Notes: generated from the letters alone by a model not told the origin. A stretch of DNA of 41,541 bases from Salinisphaera orenii subsp. halophila YIM 95161 (GCF_003732545.1 NZ_AYKF01000078.1:1-41541); one strand, 5' to 3'. Shown: positions 24,176 through 33,898, numbered from the stretch's first letter. Numbers and translations: made by a program.

Positions 24176-26278
24176 ATGACCGCGACCCGAAAATCCGAGC
24201 CCGACGCGGGCGGCACGCCGCGCCTCGATGCGCCCGAACTGTTCATCAACCGAGAGCTGTCGCTGCTGGAGTTCAATGAGCGGGTGCTGGCGCAGGCCCG
24301 CGACACGCGCGTGCCGCTGCTCGAGCGGCTGAAGTTCCTGTGCATCTCCTCGACCAACCTCGATGAATTCTTCGAGGTGCGGGTGGCGGGCCTCAAGCAG
24401 AAGGCCGAGCTCGTCAACACACCGACCGAGGCCGACAACCGCGCCCCGCGCGAGGTGCTGCGCGAGATCGGCGTGCGCGCGCACGAACTGGTCGACAAGC
24501 AGTACGCCACCCTCAACGACGAGCTGATCCCGGCGCTGGAGGCCGAGGGCATCCGTTTCCTGCGGCGTTCGGAGTGGAATCCGCGCCAGCGCGAATGGCT
24601 CGCCGAATACTTCGAGGAGGAGCTGCTGCCGGTGATCAGCCCGCTGGGGCTGGACCCCGCGCATCCGTTTCCGCGCATCCTCAACAAGTCGCTGAACTTC
24701 ATCGTCGCGCTGGACGGCACCGACGCCTTCGGCCGCAAGATCGATTATGCGGTGGTGCAGGCCCCCCGGGCGCTGCCGCGCGTGATCCAGCTCCCGGCCG
24801 AGGCCACGGGCAGCGGCCCGCACGATTTCGTGTTCCTGTCGTCGATCATCCACGAACACGTCGTCGACCTGTTTCCGAGCATGGGCACGAAGGGCTGTTT
24901 TCAGTTCCGGGTCACGCGCAATTCCGACCTGTTCGTGGACGAGGAGGAGGTCGACGATCTGCTGCGCGCCGTCGAGGGCGAGCTGCCCTCGCGCCGCTAC
25001 GGCGACTGCGTGCGCCTCGAGGTGGCCCACAACTGCCCGCAGTCGCTGTGCGACTATCTGATGGACCGGTTCCTGCTCACGCACGAGGATCTCTACCAGG
25101 TCGACGGGCCGGTCAACGTCAATCGCCTGATGGCGCTGCTGGAGACGATCGACCGTCCGGATCTCAAGTACCCGGCGTTCTCGCCGCGCCTGCCCAGCGA
25201 ACTCGGCCCCAGCGGCGACCTGTTCGCCGAGATCCGGGCCGGCGACGTGCTGCTGCATCATCCCTTCGATTCGTTCCTGCCGGTGATCGACTTCGTGCGC
25301 CGGGCCGCGGCCGATTCCCGGGTGCTGGCGATCAAGCAGACGCTCTATCGCACCGGGCCCGATTCCGCGGTGGTGGATGCCCTGGTGGAGGCCGCCAAGG
25401 CCGGCAAGGAGGTCACCGTCGTGGTCGAGCTGCGCGCGCGCTTTGACGAGGCCGACAACATCGAACTCGCCAACCGGCTGCAGGCCGCCGGCGCGCACGT
25501 GGTCTACGGTGTGGTCGGCTACAAGACCCACGCCAAGATGACGTTGATCGTGCGCCGCGAGGCCGACGGTCTGCACAACTACATTCATCTGGGCACCGGC
25601 AACTACCACCCGAAGACCGCGCGACTGTACACCGACTACGGCCTGTTCTCCTGCGACCAGACGCTGGCCAACGACGTCCACGAGATGTTTCTGCAGCTGA
25701 CCAGCCTGGGAAAGGTCTCCGGCCTGGAGCGCATCATCGACGCGCCGTTCCGGCTGCACTCGGCCATCCTCGAGAAGATCGAGCGCGAGGCTGCGCATGC
25801 CTGGGCGGGGCGTGGCGCGCGCATCATCGCCAAGATGAATTCGCTGGTGGAGACGCGGGTCATCCGCGCGCTGTACGCGGCCTCGCAGGCGGGGGTGGAG
25901 ATCGATCTGATCGTGCGCGGCATCTGCTGCCTGCGTCCGGGTGTGGCGGGGGTGTCGGACAACATCCGCGTGCGTTCGATTGTCGGTCGCTTTCTCGAGC
26001 ACACCCGCGTGTTCCATTTCGGCAACGACGATGCGCCCGAGGTGTATCTGGCGAGCGCGGACTGGATGGACCGCAACTTCTTCCGCCGGGTCGAAACCTG
26101 CTTTCCCGTGACCGCGGCGCCATTATATGATCGGGTGATGCGCGAGCTGGCGCTTTATCTCGCCGACGACAGCCAGGCCTGGATGCTGGCCAGCGACGGC
26201 CGCTATCACGCGGTCGAACCGGCGGGCGATGCGCCGGGTCTGTCGGTGCAGAAGCGCTTGATGGAGGGGCCGGGCTAG
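24176..26278 (+). CDS. ppk1: Polyphosphate kinase 1
   Basis: A 700-residue enzyme that makes polyphosphate from ATP. The N-terminal domain begins FINRELSLLEFNERVLAQA and continues LKFLCISSTNLDEFFEVRV. In the catalytic part, THAKMTLIVRR and YIHLGTGNYHPKTARLYTDYGLFS hold the two histidines equivalent to H435 and H454 of E. coli PPK; the first is the phosphorylated one. RGICCLRPG and YLASADWMDRNFFRRVE follow. I start at ATG 24176, because a TTG at 24119 would lie upstream of the predicted transcription start. Phosphate-starvation control is expected from the Pho box. Confidence 0.95.
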   Translation: MTATRKSEPDAGGTPRLDAPELFINRELSLLEFNERVLAQARDTRVPLLERLKFLCISSTNLDEFFEVRVAGLKQKAELVNTPTEADNRAPREVLREIGVRAHELVDKQYATLNDELIPALEAEGIRFLRRSEWNPRQREWLAEYFEEELLPVISPLGLDPAHPFPRILNKSLNFIVALDGTDAFGRKIDYAVVQAPRALPRVIQLPAEATGSGPHDFVFLSSIIHEHVVDLFPSMGTKGCFQFRVTRNSDLFVDEEEVDDLLRAVEGELPSRRYGDCVRLEVAHNCPQSLCDYLMDRFLLTHEDLYQVDGPVNVNRLMALLETIDRPDLKYPAFSPRLPSELGPSGDLFAEIRAGDVLLHHPFDSFLPVIDFVRRAAADSRVLAIKQTLYRTGPDSAVVDALVEAAKAGKEVTVVVELRARFDEADNIELANRLQAAGAHVVYGVVGYKTHAKMTLIVRREADGLHNYIHLGTGNYHPKTARLYTDYGLFSCDQTLANDVHEMFLQLTSLGKVSGLERIIDAPFRLHSAILEKIEREAAHAWAGRGARIIAKMNSLVETRVIRALYAASQAGVEIDLIVRGICCLRPGVAGVSDNIRVRSIVGRFLEHTRVFHFGNDDAPEVYLASADWMDRNFFRRVETCFPVTAAPLYDRVMRELALYLADDSQAWMLASDGRYHAVEPAGDAPGLSVQKRLMEGPG

Positions 26279-26389
26279 GCCGAACGCCGGCACGGGCGTG
26301 AACCCGCCGCCGTCGTTGCGGTCTGAAGCGCACATTGACGGGTTTTCGCCGGGCTGCCGGCTCATTCTCTCCAACCAGGGAAAGCACAC

Positions 26390-27355
26390 ATGAAACGATG
26401 GATGATGGCGCTGCTCGCGAGCGCGATGCTGCTCGGCACCACGCAGGCCGCGTTCGCTGCCACCGCGCAGGAAAACAAGCTCGACGATGCCACCACGGTG
26501 ATCCGTCAGTTCGTCGACATACCGGAGAACGCCATTCCGCCGGCGCTGCTGCGTGAGGCCTACGGCATCGCCGTGATACCGAGCGTGCTGAAGGTCGGCT
26601 TCGTGGTCGGCGGCCGCCGCGGCAAGGGCGTGCTCTCGGTGCGAACGCAGGACGGCTCGTGGTCGAACCCGAGCTTCATCACGCTCACCGGCGGTTCGCT
26701 GGGCTGGCAGGCGGGTGCCTCCTCCTCGGACATCATTCTGGTGTTCAAGACCCAGCGCAGCGTCGACAAGATCGCCAACGGCCAGTTCAACCTGGGCGCG
26801 GACGCCACCGTGGCCGCGGGCCCGGTCGGGCGCAGCGTTGGCGCATCCACCGATCTGGGCTTTGACGCCGAAGTCTATTCCTACTCCCGTTCGCGGGGTC
26901 TGTTCGCCGGGGTGTCGATCGAAGGCGCCCGGCTGGGCATAGATCAGGACGCCAATTGGCTGTTCTACGATGAAGCGGGCATCGACGCCTACAACATTCT
27001 GCGCAGTTCCGACGAGGCCGGTTTGCCCGAGGCGGGCGAGCGCTTCGTCTATACGCTGGATCGTTACATGCCGGCCGCCGAGAACTATCGCGACAACGCC
27101 CCCACGGGCAATCCCGGCGGTGATGTCGGTAGCCGCAACCGCAGTGGCGATGCGAACGCGTCCAATCGTGAGAGCGACGAGTATGGCGGCCGCGGTCAGG
27201 CCACGCCTTACGAGGACGGCGGTGACGGCGTGACCGTCCAGCAGGGCAACTACGACGCCGCCGACAACGACGGCAACGGTGGTGCGCGGCAGCGCAGCAG
27301 CGACGGTGCCGACGGCGGCAGCGGCTATGGCAGCAGCGGCGACGGAGACTATTGA
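26390..27355 (+). CDS. SYLF (Ysc84-like) lipid-binding domain protein
   Basis: A 321-residue exported protein. The signal peptide runs to about residue 23 (TTQAAFA). The SYLF domain covers about 40-215, with AIPPALLREAYGIAVIPSVLKVGFVVGGRRGKGVLSVR cut into the family blocks, SFITLTGGSLGWQAG, and GLFAGVSIEGARLGID. SYLF domains bind membrane lipids. The last 105 residues are a low-complexity Gly/Asp/Asn/Ser tail, unlike the compact bacterial members, and are probably disordered. Its stop overlaps the mtgA start (TTGA). The operon link with a peptidoglycan polymerase suggests an envelope role. Confidence 0.87.
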   Translation: MKRWMMALLASAMLLGTTQAAFAATAQENKLDDATTVIRQFVDIPENAIPPALLREAYGIAVIPSVLKVGFVVGGRRGKGVLSVRTQDGSWSNPSFITLTGGSLGWQAGASSSDIILVFKTQRSVDKIANGQFNLGADATVAAGPVGRSVGASTDLGFDAEVYSYSRSRGLFAGVSIEGARLGIDQDANWLFYDEAGIDAYNILRSSDEAGLPEAGERFVYTLDRYMPAAENYRDNAPTGNPGGDVGSRNRSGDANASNRESDEYGGRGQATPYEDGGDGVTVQQGNYDAADNDGNGGARQRSSDGADGGSGYGSSGDGDY

Positions 27356-28053
27356 GGCTTCTGCTCAGTCGTCCGGGACGCTATGTCCTGATCATCGCCG
27401 GCGCGATACTCCTCGCGCCGGCGGTCCTCATACTGCTCATGCGCTGGGTCAATCCGCCGATCAGCGCGTACATGCTGCGCACCCACTGGCAGACCGGAGC
27501 TGACGGTCCGGCGATTCATCACCGCTGGACACCGCTGGACGATATCGCGCCCTGCATGCCGCTGGCTGCGGTGGCATCCGAGGATCAGACCTTTCCGGAT
27601 CACCACGGTTTCGTCTGGTCGGCGATCACGGATGCCATCGCCGATAACGCCCGCGGCGGCAGCGTGCGCGGCGCGAGCACCATCAGTCAGCAGACGGCCA
27701 AGAACCTGTTTCTGTGGCCGGCCAAGAGCTATGTCCGCAAGGCCATCGAGGCGTATCTGACGGGCTGGCTCGAAGTGCTCTGGCCCAAGCGTCGCATCCT
27801 CGAGGTGTATCTCAACATCGCCCAGTTCGACGATCATGTCTTCGGCGTCGGCTCGGCGGCCCAGCGGCTGTTCGGCACCACCGCCGCGGGCCTGTCGCCG
27901 GACCAGTGCGCGGCGCTGGCCGCGGTTCTGCCCGCGCCGACCCGCTACAGCGCCACCGCCCCCGGACCACACGTGCGGGGCCGCAAGACCTGGATCGCCG
28001 GCCAGATGCGCCAGTTGGGCCGCGGCTATCTCGACGACGTGCTCACGCGCTGA
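27352..28053 (+). CDS. mtgA: Monofunctional biosynthetic peptidoglycan transglycosylase
   Basis: A 233-residue GT51 enzyme that polymerises lipid II into glycan strands. The TM anchor is at about 12-33. Catalytic E77 lies in VASEDQTFPDHHGF, followed by RGASTISQQTAKNLFLW (106-122), RKAIEAYLTGWLEVLWPKRRI and EVYLN (151-155). There is no transpeptidase domain, hence monofunctional. The start is a TTG that overlaps the SYLF stop by 4 bp and gives the standard MtgA N-terminus. The start codon is rare but the position is compelling. Confidence 0.92.
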   Translation: MRLLLSRPGRYVLIIAGAILLAPAVLILLMRWVNPPISAYMLRTHWQTGADGPAIHHRWTPLDDIAPCMPLAAVASEDQTFPDHHGFVWSAITDAIADNARGGSVRGASTISQQTAKNLFLWPAKSYVRKAIEAYLTGWLEVLWPKRRILEVYLNIAQFDDHVFGVGSAAQRLFGTTAAGLSPDQCAALAAVLPAPTRYSATAPGPHVRGRKTWIAGQMRQLGRGYLDDVLTR

Positions 28054-28090
28054 GCCCGTGTCGGTCGTCGGTCGTGCACCGCGACCTGTG

Positions 28091-28096
28091 TATAAT
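28091..28096 (+). promoter_or_regulatory. Consensus -10 (TATAAT) upstream of the YheT-like gene
   Basis: TATAAT sits inside the palindrome GTGTATAATACAC (28088-28100) in the gap after mtgA. A second -10-like TAGTCT (28134-28139) lies only 6 bp before the ATG. No consensus -35 is seen. Confidence 0.45.
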
Positions 28097-28145
28097 ACAC
28101 GCGCCTCGTCATCGGATTTCAACGAATCTACGCTAGTCTGGAGTC

Positions 28146-29162
28146 ATGCTGAAGCGGAGTGAGTTCGAGCCGGCGTTCTGGTTGCGCAACCCCCACGCCC
28201 AGACCGTGTTCGCCTCCAAGCTGCGGCCTCAGCCGCCGCTTGCGGTCGAGCGCGAACGCATCGAGCTCGACGACGGCGACTTCCTTGATCTGTCCTGGCT
28301 GCCGGAGCGCGGGCTCGACGACGACGCGCCGATCGTGATCGTTCTGCACGGCCTGAACGGCTCGCTGGAATCCAAATACGCGCGCGGCCTGCTGCGCGAG
28401 GTCGACGCCCACAGCGCGCGGGGCGTGCTGATGCATTTTCGCGGCGCGGCCGAGCCCAACCGCCTGCCGCGCAGCTATCACTCCGGTGAGACGGGCGATT
28501 TCGGCACGGTGGTCGATCACATCCGGCGCCGCTATCCGCGGGCGCCGCTGGCGGGCGCGGGCTATTCGCTCGGCGGCAACGTGCTGCTCAAGTATCTGGG
28601 CGAGCGGGGCGGTGACGCGCCACTGACCTGCGCGACCGCGGTGTCGGTGCCCTATGATCTCAAGCGCTGCGCCGAGGCGATCCAGCAGGGACTCGCACGC
28701 ATCTATCAGGCCCATCTCATCAACGGGCTCAAGGCCTCGTTCGAGGCCAAGTTCAGCATCATCGACCCGCCGGAGCCGTGGCCGGATCTGTCCCGCGTGC
28801 GCGACTTTCCGTCGTTCGACAACGTCGTGACCGCGCCGCTGAACGGTTTCGCCGACGCCGAGGACTACTACGCGCGGGCCAGCAGCGGGCCGTTTTTGGC
28901 CGATATCCGTGTGCCGACCCTGATCCTGCACGCCGAGGACGATCCCTTCATGGCCCCGGACATCATTCCGTCCGAGCGCGACCTGTCCTCTTCGACCCGC
29001 TTCGAGTTGTCGCGTCACGGTGGGCACGTCGGCTTCGTCGCCGGCGGGCGCTACGGCGAGCCCGTCTACTGGCTGGAGACGCGCATTCCCGCGTTCCTGC
29101 GGGAGGCGTTGCCCGGTTTCGAGCCGGCCGACTCGCCGGACGCGGCGCGCCAGGCCGGCTGA
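28146..29162 (+). CDS. YheT-family alpha/beta hydrolase
   Basis: A 338-residue alpha/beta-fold hydrolase. FWLRNPHAQTVFASKLR at the N-terminus and VLHGLNGSLESKYARGLL are YheT-family marks. The nucleophile is S141 in AGYSLGGN. The acid is in LHAEDDPF (D265/D266), and the catalytic histidine H294 lies in HGGHVGF. Members are esterases or lipases of unclear physiological substrate; E. coli YheT is uncharacterised in detail. Cytoplasmic. It may share a transcript with the glycosyltransferase gene 14 bp downstream. Confidence 0.92.
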   Translation: MLKRSEFEPAFWLRNPHAQTVFASKLRPQPPLAVERERIELDDGDFLDLSWLPERGLDDDAPIVIVLHGLNGSLESKYARGLLREVDAHSARGVLMHFRGAAEPNRLPRSYHSGETGDFGTVVDHIRRRYPRAPLAGAGYSLGGNVLLKYLGERGGDAPLTCATAVSVPYDLKRCAEAIQQGLARIYQAHLINGLKASFEAKFSIIDPPEPWPDLSRVRDFPSFDNVVTAPLNGFADAEDYYARASSGPFLADIRVPTLILHAEDDPFMAPDIIPSERDLSSSTRFELSRHGGHVGFVAGGRYGEPVYWLETRIPAFLREALPGFEPADSPDAARQAG

Positions 29163-29176
29163 GGCCGCATCCGCCC

Positions 29177-30223
29177 GTGCTGTCGGTCATCGTGCCGGTC
29201 ATCGATGAGGCCGGCGCGCTGCCGGGCCTGCTCGCCGATATCGCCGCGCAGCGCAGGGTCGCGCTCGAGGTCGTGCTGGTCGACGGCGGCTCGCGGGACG
29301 CGAGTCCGGATATCGCCCGCGCGGCCGGCGCCCGGGTGATCGAATCGCGCCCGGGCCGCGGCGCGCAGATGAACGCCGGCGCCGCGGCCGCGCTCGGCGA
29401 CTGGCTGTGTTTCCTGCACGCCGACAGTCGCCTGACCCATCCGGCCCAGCTGGCGGACGCCCTCGCACGACTCGAGGCGTGCGACGACCAGCGCGTGGCC
29501 GGACACTTCCGGCTGCGATTCGTGCGCGCGCGAGCCGGCCGCGGCCTGTTCTATCGCTATCTCGAGGCCAAGACGGCGACCGGGCGGCGCCACACCATCA
29601 ACGGCGATCAGGGGCTGATGCTGCGGCGGGCGTTCTTCGACGCGCTCGGCGGCTTCGACACGCGCCTGCCGTTTCTCGAGGATCAGCGCATGGCCGCCGC
29701 GATCCGGGCGCGGGGGTGCTGGTGTCTGCTCGAACACCCCCTGGCGACCTCCGCGCGTCGTTTCGAGGTCGAGGGCGCGTTCGCGCGCTATCTGCTCATG
29801 GCGCTGATCATGGCCATGCACCTCGCCGAGGTGTCGCTCTTCTTCGCTCGGGCGCCGCGGGTCTACGCCCGTCAGCCGGAGACGGGCCGGCTGCGGCTCA
29901 TGCCTTATTTCCGGCTGCTGCGTACGCTGGCCCGGGAATGCGGTCCGCGCGCGACCGGGCGCGTCGCCTGGTGGGTCGCCGGGGTGGCGGTATCGCAGTC
30001 GTGGCAACTGTTCTTCGCGCTCGATGTCGGCCTCGAACAGGGGCTGGGCGTGTCGCGGCGGCCGGCCACCCGGCTGCACGATCGCCTGCTGCGGCCGGTG
30101 TTCCACAACTGCGTCGCCCGCGGCCTTGTGCTCGTGCTGGGTGCCGGCGTCGTGTTCGGACCGCTGCAACTCGGGTGCGCGCTCGCCGAACGCGCGAGGC
30201 GAGACGAGGCCCGGCCCGAGTAG
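29177..30223 (+). CDS. Family 2 glycosyltransferase, TIGR04283-like, with C-terminal extension
   Basis: A 348-residue protein from GTG 29177, the codon at which the GT2 fold begins (LSVIVPVIDEAGALPGLL). DGGSRD (36-41), SRPGRGAQMNAGA, FLHADSRL and INGDQGLMLRRAFFDALGGFD are the signatures of the rSAM/selenodomain-associated transferase 2 group (TIGR04283). The group is about 220 residues long, so the last 120 here, with hydrophobic stretches and a conserved-looking HDRLLRPVFHNCVARG, are extra and of unknown role. The usual partner gene (transferase 1, DUF2064) is absent next door. The acceptor is unknown. Confidence 0.82.
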   Translation: MLSVIVPVIDEAGALPGLLADIAAQRRVALEVVLVDGGSRDASPDIARAAGARVIESRPGRGAQMNAGAAAALGDWLCFLHADSRLTHPAQLADALARLEACDDQRVAGHFRLRFVRARAGRGLFYRYLEAKTATGRRHTINGDQGLMLRRAFFDALGGFDTRLPFLEDQRMAAAIRARGCWCLLEHPLATSARRFEVEGAFARYLLMALIMAMHLAEVSLFFARAPRVYARQPETGRLRLMPYFRLLRTLARECGPRATGRVAWWVAGVAVSQSWQLFFALDVGLEQGLGVSRRPATRLHDRLLRPVFHNCVARGLVLVLGAGVVFGPLQLGCALAERARRDEARPE

Positions 30224-30240
30224 CCGGCGACCGGCCCGGA

Positions 30241-30270
30241 TTGGCACCGACGGGTCGAGCCGCTTAGACT
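30241..30270 (+). promoter_or_regulatory. Predicted promoter of the cardiolipin synthase gene
   Basis: TTGGCA (30241-30246) and TAGACT (30265-30270) are 18 bp apart. A start about 7 bases after the -10 would coincide with the ATG at 30278, implying a leaderless or nearly leaderless mRNA; no ribosome site is visible. Confidence 0.5.
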
Positions 30271-30277
30271 TCGCGTG

Positions 30278-31468
30278 ATGAAAGATGATGCGAATACCGG
30301 GGCGGCCGCCGCGCGACCGCCGGTCGAGGCCTATCAGCGCGCCTTCGAGGCGACGCTAGGGATACCGTTCACCACCGGCAACACGATCGAGCCGCTGATC
30401 AACGGCGTTCGCATCTTCCCGGCGATGATCGAAGCGATCGAGGGCGCCCGCGAGTCGATCGACTTCCTCACCTTCATCTACTGGCAGGGCGACGTCGCCG
30501 AACGCTTCGGCCATGCCCTGGCCGAGCGCGCCGCGGCGGGCGTGCGCGTGCGCGTGCTCCTGGACGCTTTCGGTGCGAACAGCATGCCCGGCGACGTGCT
30601 CGAGCGCATGCAGAACGCCGGCGCCGAGATCGCCTGGTTCCGCCAGCCCATGCGCTGGCGCTTCTGGCAGGCCGACAACCGCACCCATCGCAAGATTCTG
30701 CTGATCGACGGCGTGTTGGGCTTCACCGGGGGCGTGGGTATCGCCGCGGAATGGGACGGCGACGCGCGCAAGCCGGACGAATGGCGGGAGACGCATTTCC
30801 GCCTGACCGGGCCGGTGCTCGACGGCCTGCGCGGCGCCTTCGTGTCCAACTGGGTGGAAACGCGGCGTCCGGAATTCGAGGAGCGCTGGCAGATCCCGAC
30901 GCCGCCCGCCGACGGCGACGCCCGCATGCAGGTGCTGCGGACCTCGGCGGCGGTCAACTACAGCGATATCGCCACGCTGTTCCGGCTGCTGATCCGCATG
31001 GCGCAGTACCGCCTGCGCGTGACCACGGGCTATTTCGTGCCCGACCCGATCACCGTGGACATGCTCTGCGAGGCGGCCGGGCGCGGTGTCGAGATCGATA
31101 TCCTCATGCCCGGGCCGCACACCGACTCGCGTGTCGCCAAGATCGCCGGCGAGGACGCCTTCCGGCCCCTGCTGGAGGCCGGCGTCCGGCTCCACCGCTA
31201 TCAGCCGACCATGTTGCACGCCAAGGTCACGTTGCTCGACGACGTGCTCGCCGTGATCGGTTCGGCCAACTTCAATCACCGCTCGATGGGCAAGGACGAC
31301 GAGATCGCGGTGACGCTCGTCCACCAGCCGACGGTCGACAAACTGTCCGCGGATTTCGAGCAGGATCGCGAGCGCTGCGAGCTCGTGCGCGAGGGCCAGT
31401 GGAAAAAGCGCGGCATCTGGCAGCGGCTGCTCGAATATCTCAGCCGGCTGCTGCGCCCGCAGGCCTGA
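30278..31468 (+). CDS. Cardiolipin synthase, ClsB-like phospholipase D family
   Basis: A 396-residue PLD-superfamily enzyme that joins phosphatidyl groups to make cardiolipin. It has two HKD motifs: H137, K139, D144 (THRKILLIDG) and H314, K316, D321 (LHAKVTLLDD). Both are followed by Gly/Ser-rich turns (GFTGGVGI; IGSANFNHRS). Like ClsB it lacks N-terminal membrane helices and has a basic C-terminus (KKRGIWQRLLEYLSRLLR). A GTG three bases upstream is an alternative start. It stands alone; the 114-bp downstream gap before convergent fetB has no clear terminator. Confidence 0.9.
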   Translation: MKDDANTGAAAARPPVEAYQRAFEATLGIPFTTGNTIEPLINGVRIFPAMIEAIEGARESIDFLTFIYWQGDVAERFGHALAERAAAGVRVRVLLDAFGANSMPGDVLERMQNAGAEIAWFRQPMRWRFWQADNRTHRKILLIDGVLGFTGGVGIAAEWDGDARKPDEWRETHFRLTGPVLDGLRGAFVSNWVETRRPEFEERWQIPTPPADGDARMQVLRTSAAVNYSDIATLFRLLIRMAQYRLRVTTGYFVPDPITVDMLCEAAGRGVEIDILMPGPHTDSRVAKIAGEDAFRPLLEAGVRLHRYQPTMLHAKVTLLDDVLAVIGSANFNHRSMGKDDEIAVTLVHQPTVDKLSADFEQDRERCELVREGQWKKRGIWQRLLEYLSRLLRPQA

Positions 31469-31582
31469 ATCGACGATCGACCGGCGAGACTCGCGCGGGC
31501 GCGGCAGTCTTCGTCTTGCGACCGGCGGCGCCGCCCGGCGGAGGCCGCGCGCAGCCGCCGGCATCGACCGCCGCCCGAACGA

Positions 31583-32386
31583 TTACGACGTCGCGCGTCG
31601 CAGCCGTTCCAGGCGCAGGCGGTGACGGTCGTCGAACAGCCGCCGGGCGCCGAGGGTGACCGCCGACAGGGTGCCGAAGCCGGTGCCGGCGGCGATCAGG
31701 AACATGATCAGGATCTGATATTTCACGGCCTCCCAGGGCGAGCTGCCGGCCAGTATCTGGCCGGTCATCATGCCCGGCAGACTGATGATGCCGGCCGCCG
31801 CCATGGCGTTGATCATGGGGATCATGCCGGCGCGCATCGCCTCGCGCCGGATATCGGCGACGGCCTGGCCGGCGGTCGCCCCGAGCGCCAGGCGCGCCTC
31901 GATCACCGCGGCCTCGCGCCAGGCGTTCTGGGTCAGCCGGTCCAGGGCCAGCGCGATGCCGGTCATGGTGTTGCCGAGCAGCATGCCCAGCAGCGGGATC
32001 GCGTACTGCGGCGTGTACCAGGGCTCGACGCGGATCACCACGACCAGCGTCAGCACGGTGGTCACGAAGGCCGACAAAAACATCGAGATCGTGCCCGCGG
32101 CAAAGCCGTAACCGCCGGTGAAGCGCCGCGTCTGGCGCGCGGCGGCCTCGCGGCCGGCGAGCAGCAGCATCGTCAGCGCGATCAGCGCGATCCAGACGAA
32201 CGCACGCTCGGCGAACACGGCCTCGAGGATCAGGCCCACCAGGCACAGCTGTGCCGCGGTGCGGATCGCCGCGACGACCAGCGTCCGGGCCACCCCCAGG
32301 CGCAGCATCGCGGTGGTGACGGCGAGTGCGATCACGCCGATGGCGGCCAGCGCCAGATCCGCGAACGACAGCGAGATCAGTTGCAT
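31583..32386 (-). CDS. fetB: FetB/YbbM-family ABC transporter permease (UPF0014)
   Basis: A 267-residue permease with about seven helices. RTAAQLCLVGLIL, PLLGMLLGNTMTGIALALDRL, EARLALGATAGQAV and the strongly conserved GIISLPGMMTGQILAGSSPWEAVKYQI are UPF0014 signatures. In E. coli FetAB exports iron and protects against peroxide. The ATG overlaps the fetA end by 10 bp. The ligand here is inferred from the family only. Confidence 0.92.
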   Translation of the reverse strand: MQLISLSFADLALAAIGVIALAVTTAMLRLGVARTLVVAAIRTAAQLCLVGLILEAVFAERAFVWIALIALTMLLLAGREAAARQTRRFTGGYGFAAGTISMFLSAFVTTVLTLVVVIRVEPWYTPQYAIPLLGMLLGNTMTGIALALDRLTQNAWREAAVIEARLALGATAGQAVADIRREAMRAGMIPMINAMAAAGIISLPGMMTGQILAGSSPWEAVKYQILIMFLIAAGTGFGTLSAVTLGARRLFDDRHRLRLERLRRATS

Positions 32387-33000
32387 GTCGTGACCCGGCC
32401 GCGGCCATCCAGCGCGAGCTGGCGATGCGCCACGCGTCGGCGCTGGCCGGGGTCGTGGCTGACCCAGACACAGGCGGCGTCACGCTCGGCGCAGTAGTCG
32501 GCGACCAGCGCCTCGACTCGGGCGATGTTGTCGGCATCGAGATTGGCCGTCGGTTCGTCGAGCAGCAGCACCTGCGGCTGGCCGTCGAGCAGCCGCAGCA
32601 GGGCCAGACGCTGGCGCTGGCCGGAGGACAGCTGTGTCAACGGACGGTCGAGCATCGCGGTCTCGAGATCCAGCGCCGCCAGGCGGTCGTGGCCGGCCGG
32701 CGCATCGGGTGTGCGCAGATGATCGCGCGGAGTATCCGCCCACCAGGCGGGCTCGGCGGGCAGATAGGCGACGGCGCGCCGCCACGCGGGCGCGGCGAAA
32801 ACCGCTGCCGGCCGGTCGTCGAGACGGCATTCGCCGCCGTGCGGGTCGAGATCGGCGATGGCCCGCAGCAGCCGGGTCTTGCCGGCCCCGGAGGGCCCCG
32901 ACAGGGCCAGGCATTCGCCGGGCGCGATCGCGGCGTCGAGCGGGCCGATGCCGCCGATGCTCAGGCCGCGGAGGAGCAGCCGCGGTCGGGTCGAGGCCAC
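32377..33000 (-). CDS. fetA: FetA/YbbL-family ABC transporter ATPase
   Basis: A 207-residue ATP-binding subunit. Walker A is GPSGAGKT (35-42), the signature is LSSGQ (124-128), Walker B is VLLLDEP (144-150), and the H-loop is VSHD. At the Q-loop position the sequence reads LPAEPAWW, so the usual glutamine appears to be missing. The GTG start at 33000 lies 15 bp after the stop of a PII gene. It partners the FetB permease immediately downstream. Confidence 0.9.
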   Translation of the reverse strand: MASTRPRLLLRGLSIGGIGPLDAAIAPGECLALSGPSGAGKTRLLRAIADLDPHGGECRLDDRPAAVFAAPAWRRAVAYLPAEPAWWADTPRDHLRTPDAPAGHDRLAALDLETAMLDRPLTQLSSGQRQRLALLRLLDGQPQVLLLDEPTANLDADNIARVEALVADYCAERDAACVWVSHDPGQRRRVAHRQLALDGRGRVTTCN

Positions 33001-33015
33001 CGCCGGGCGGGGCGG

Positions 33016-33842
<827 letters not shown>

Positions 33843-33844
33843 CA

Positions 33845-33874
33845 CAAAAAAAGAGGCCCCGTTGCCGGGGCCTC
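33845..33874 (-). terminator. Rho-independent terminator of glnK-amtB
   Basis: A 9-bp stem (33853-33861 with 33866-33874) and a TTGC loop (plus-strand reading). On the minus strand it ends in a run of eight T, placed 24 bp after the amtB stop. Confidence 0.92.
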
Positions 33875-33898
33875 CGAGTCACACCGATGGGGCGACGA

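Noticed and set aside
24122-26017. Long minus-strand open frame (over 600 codons) opposite ppk
   Set aside because: High-GC shadow of a well-conserved gene; Gln/His/Arg-rich composition and no family motif.
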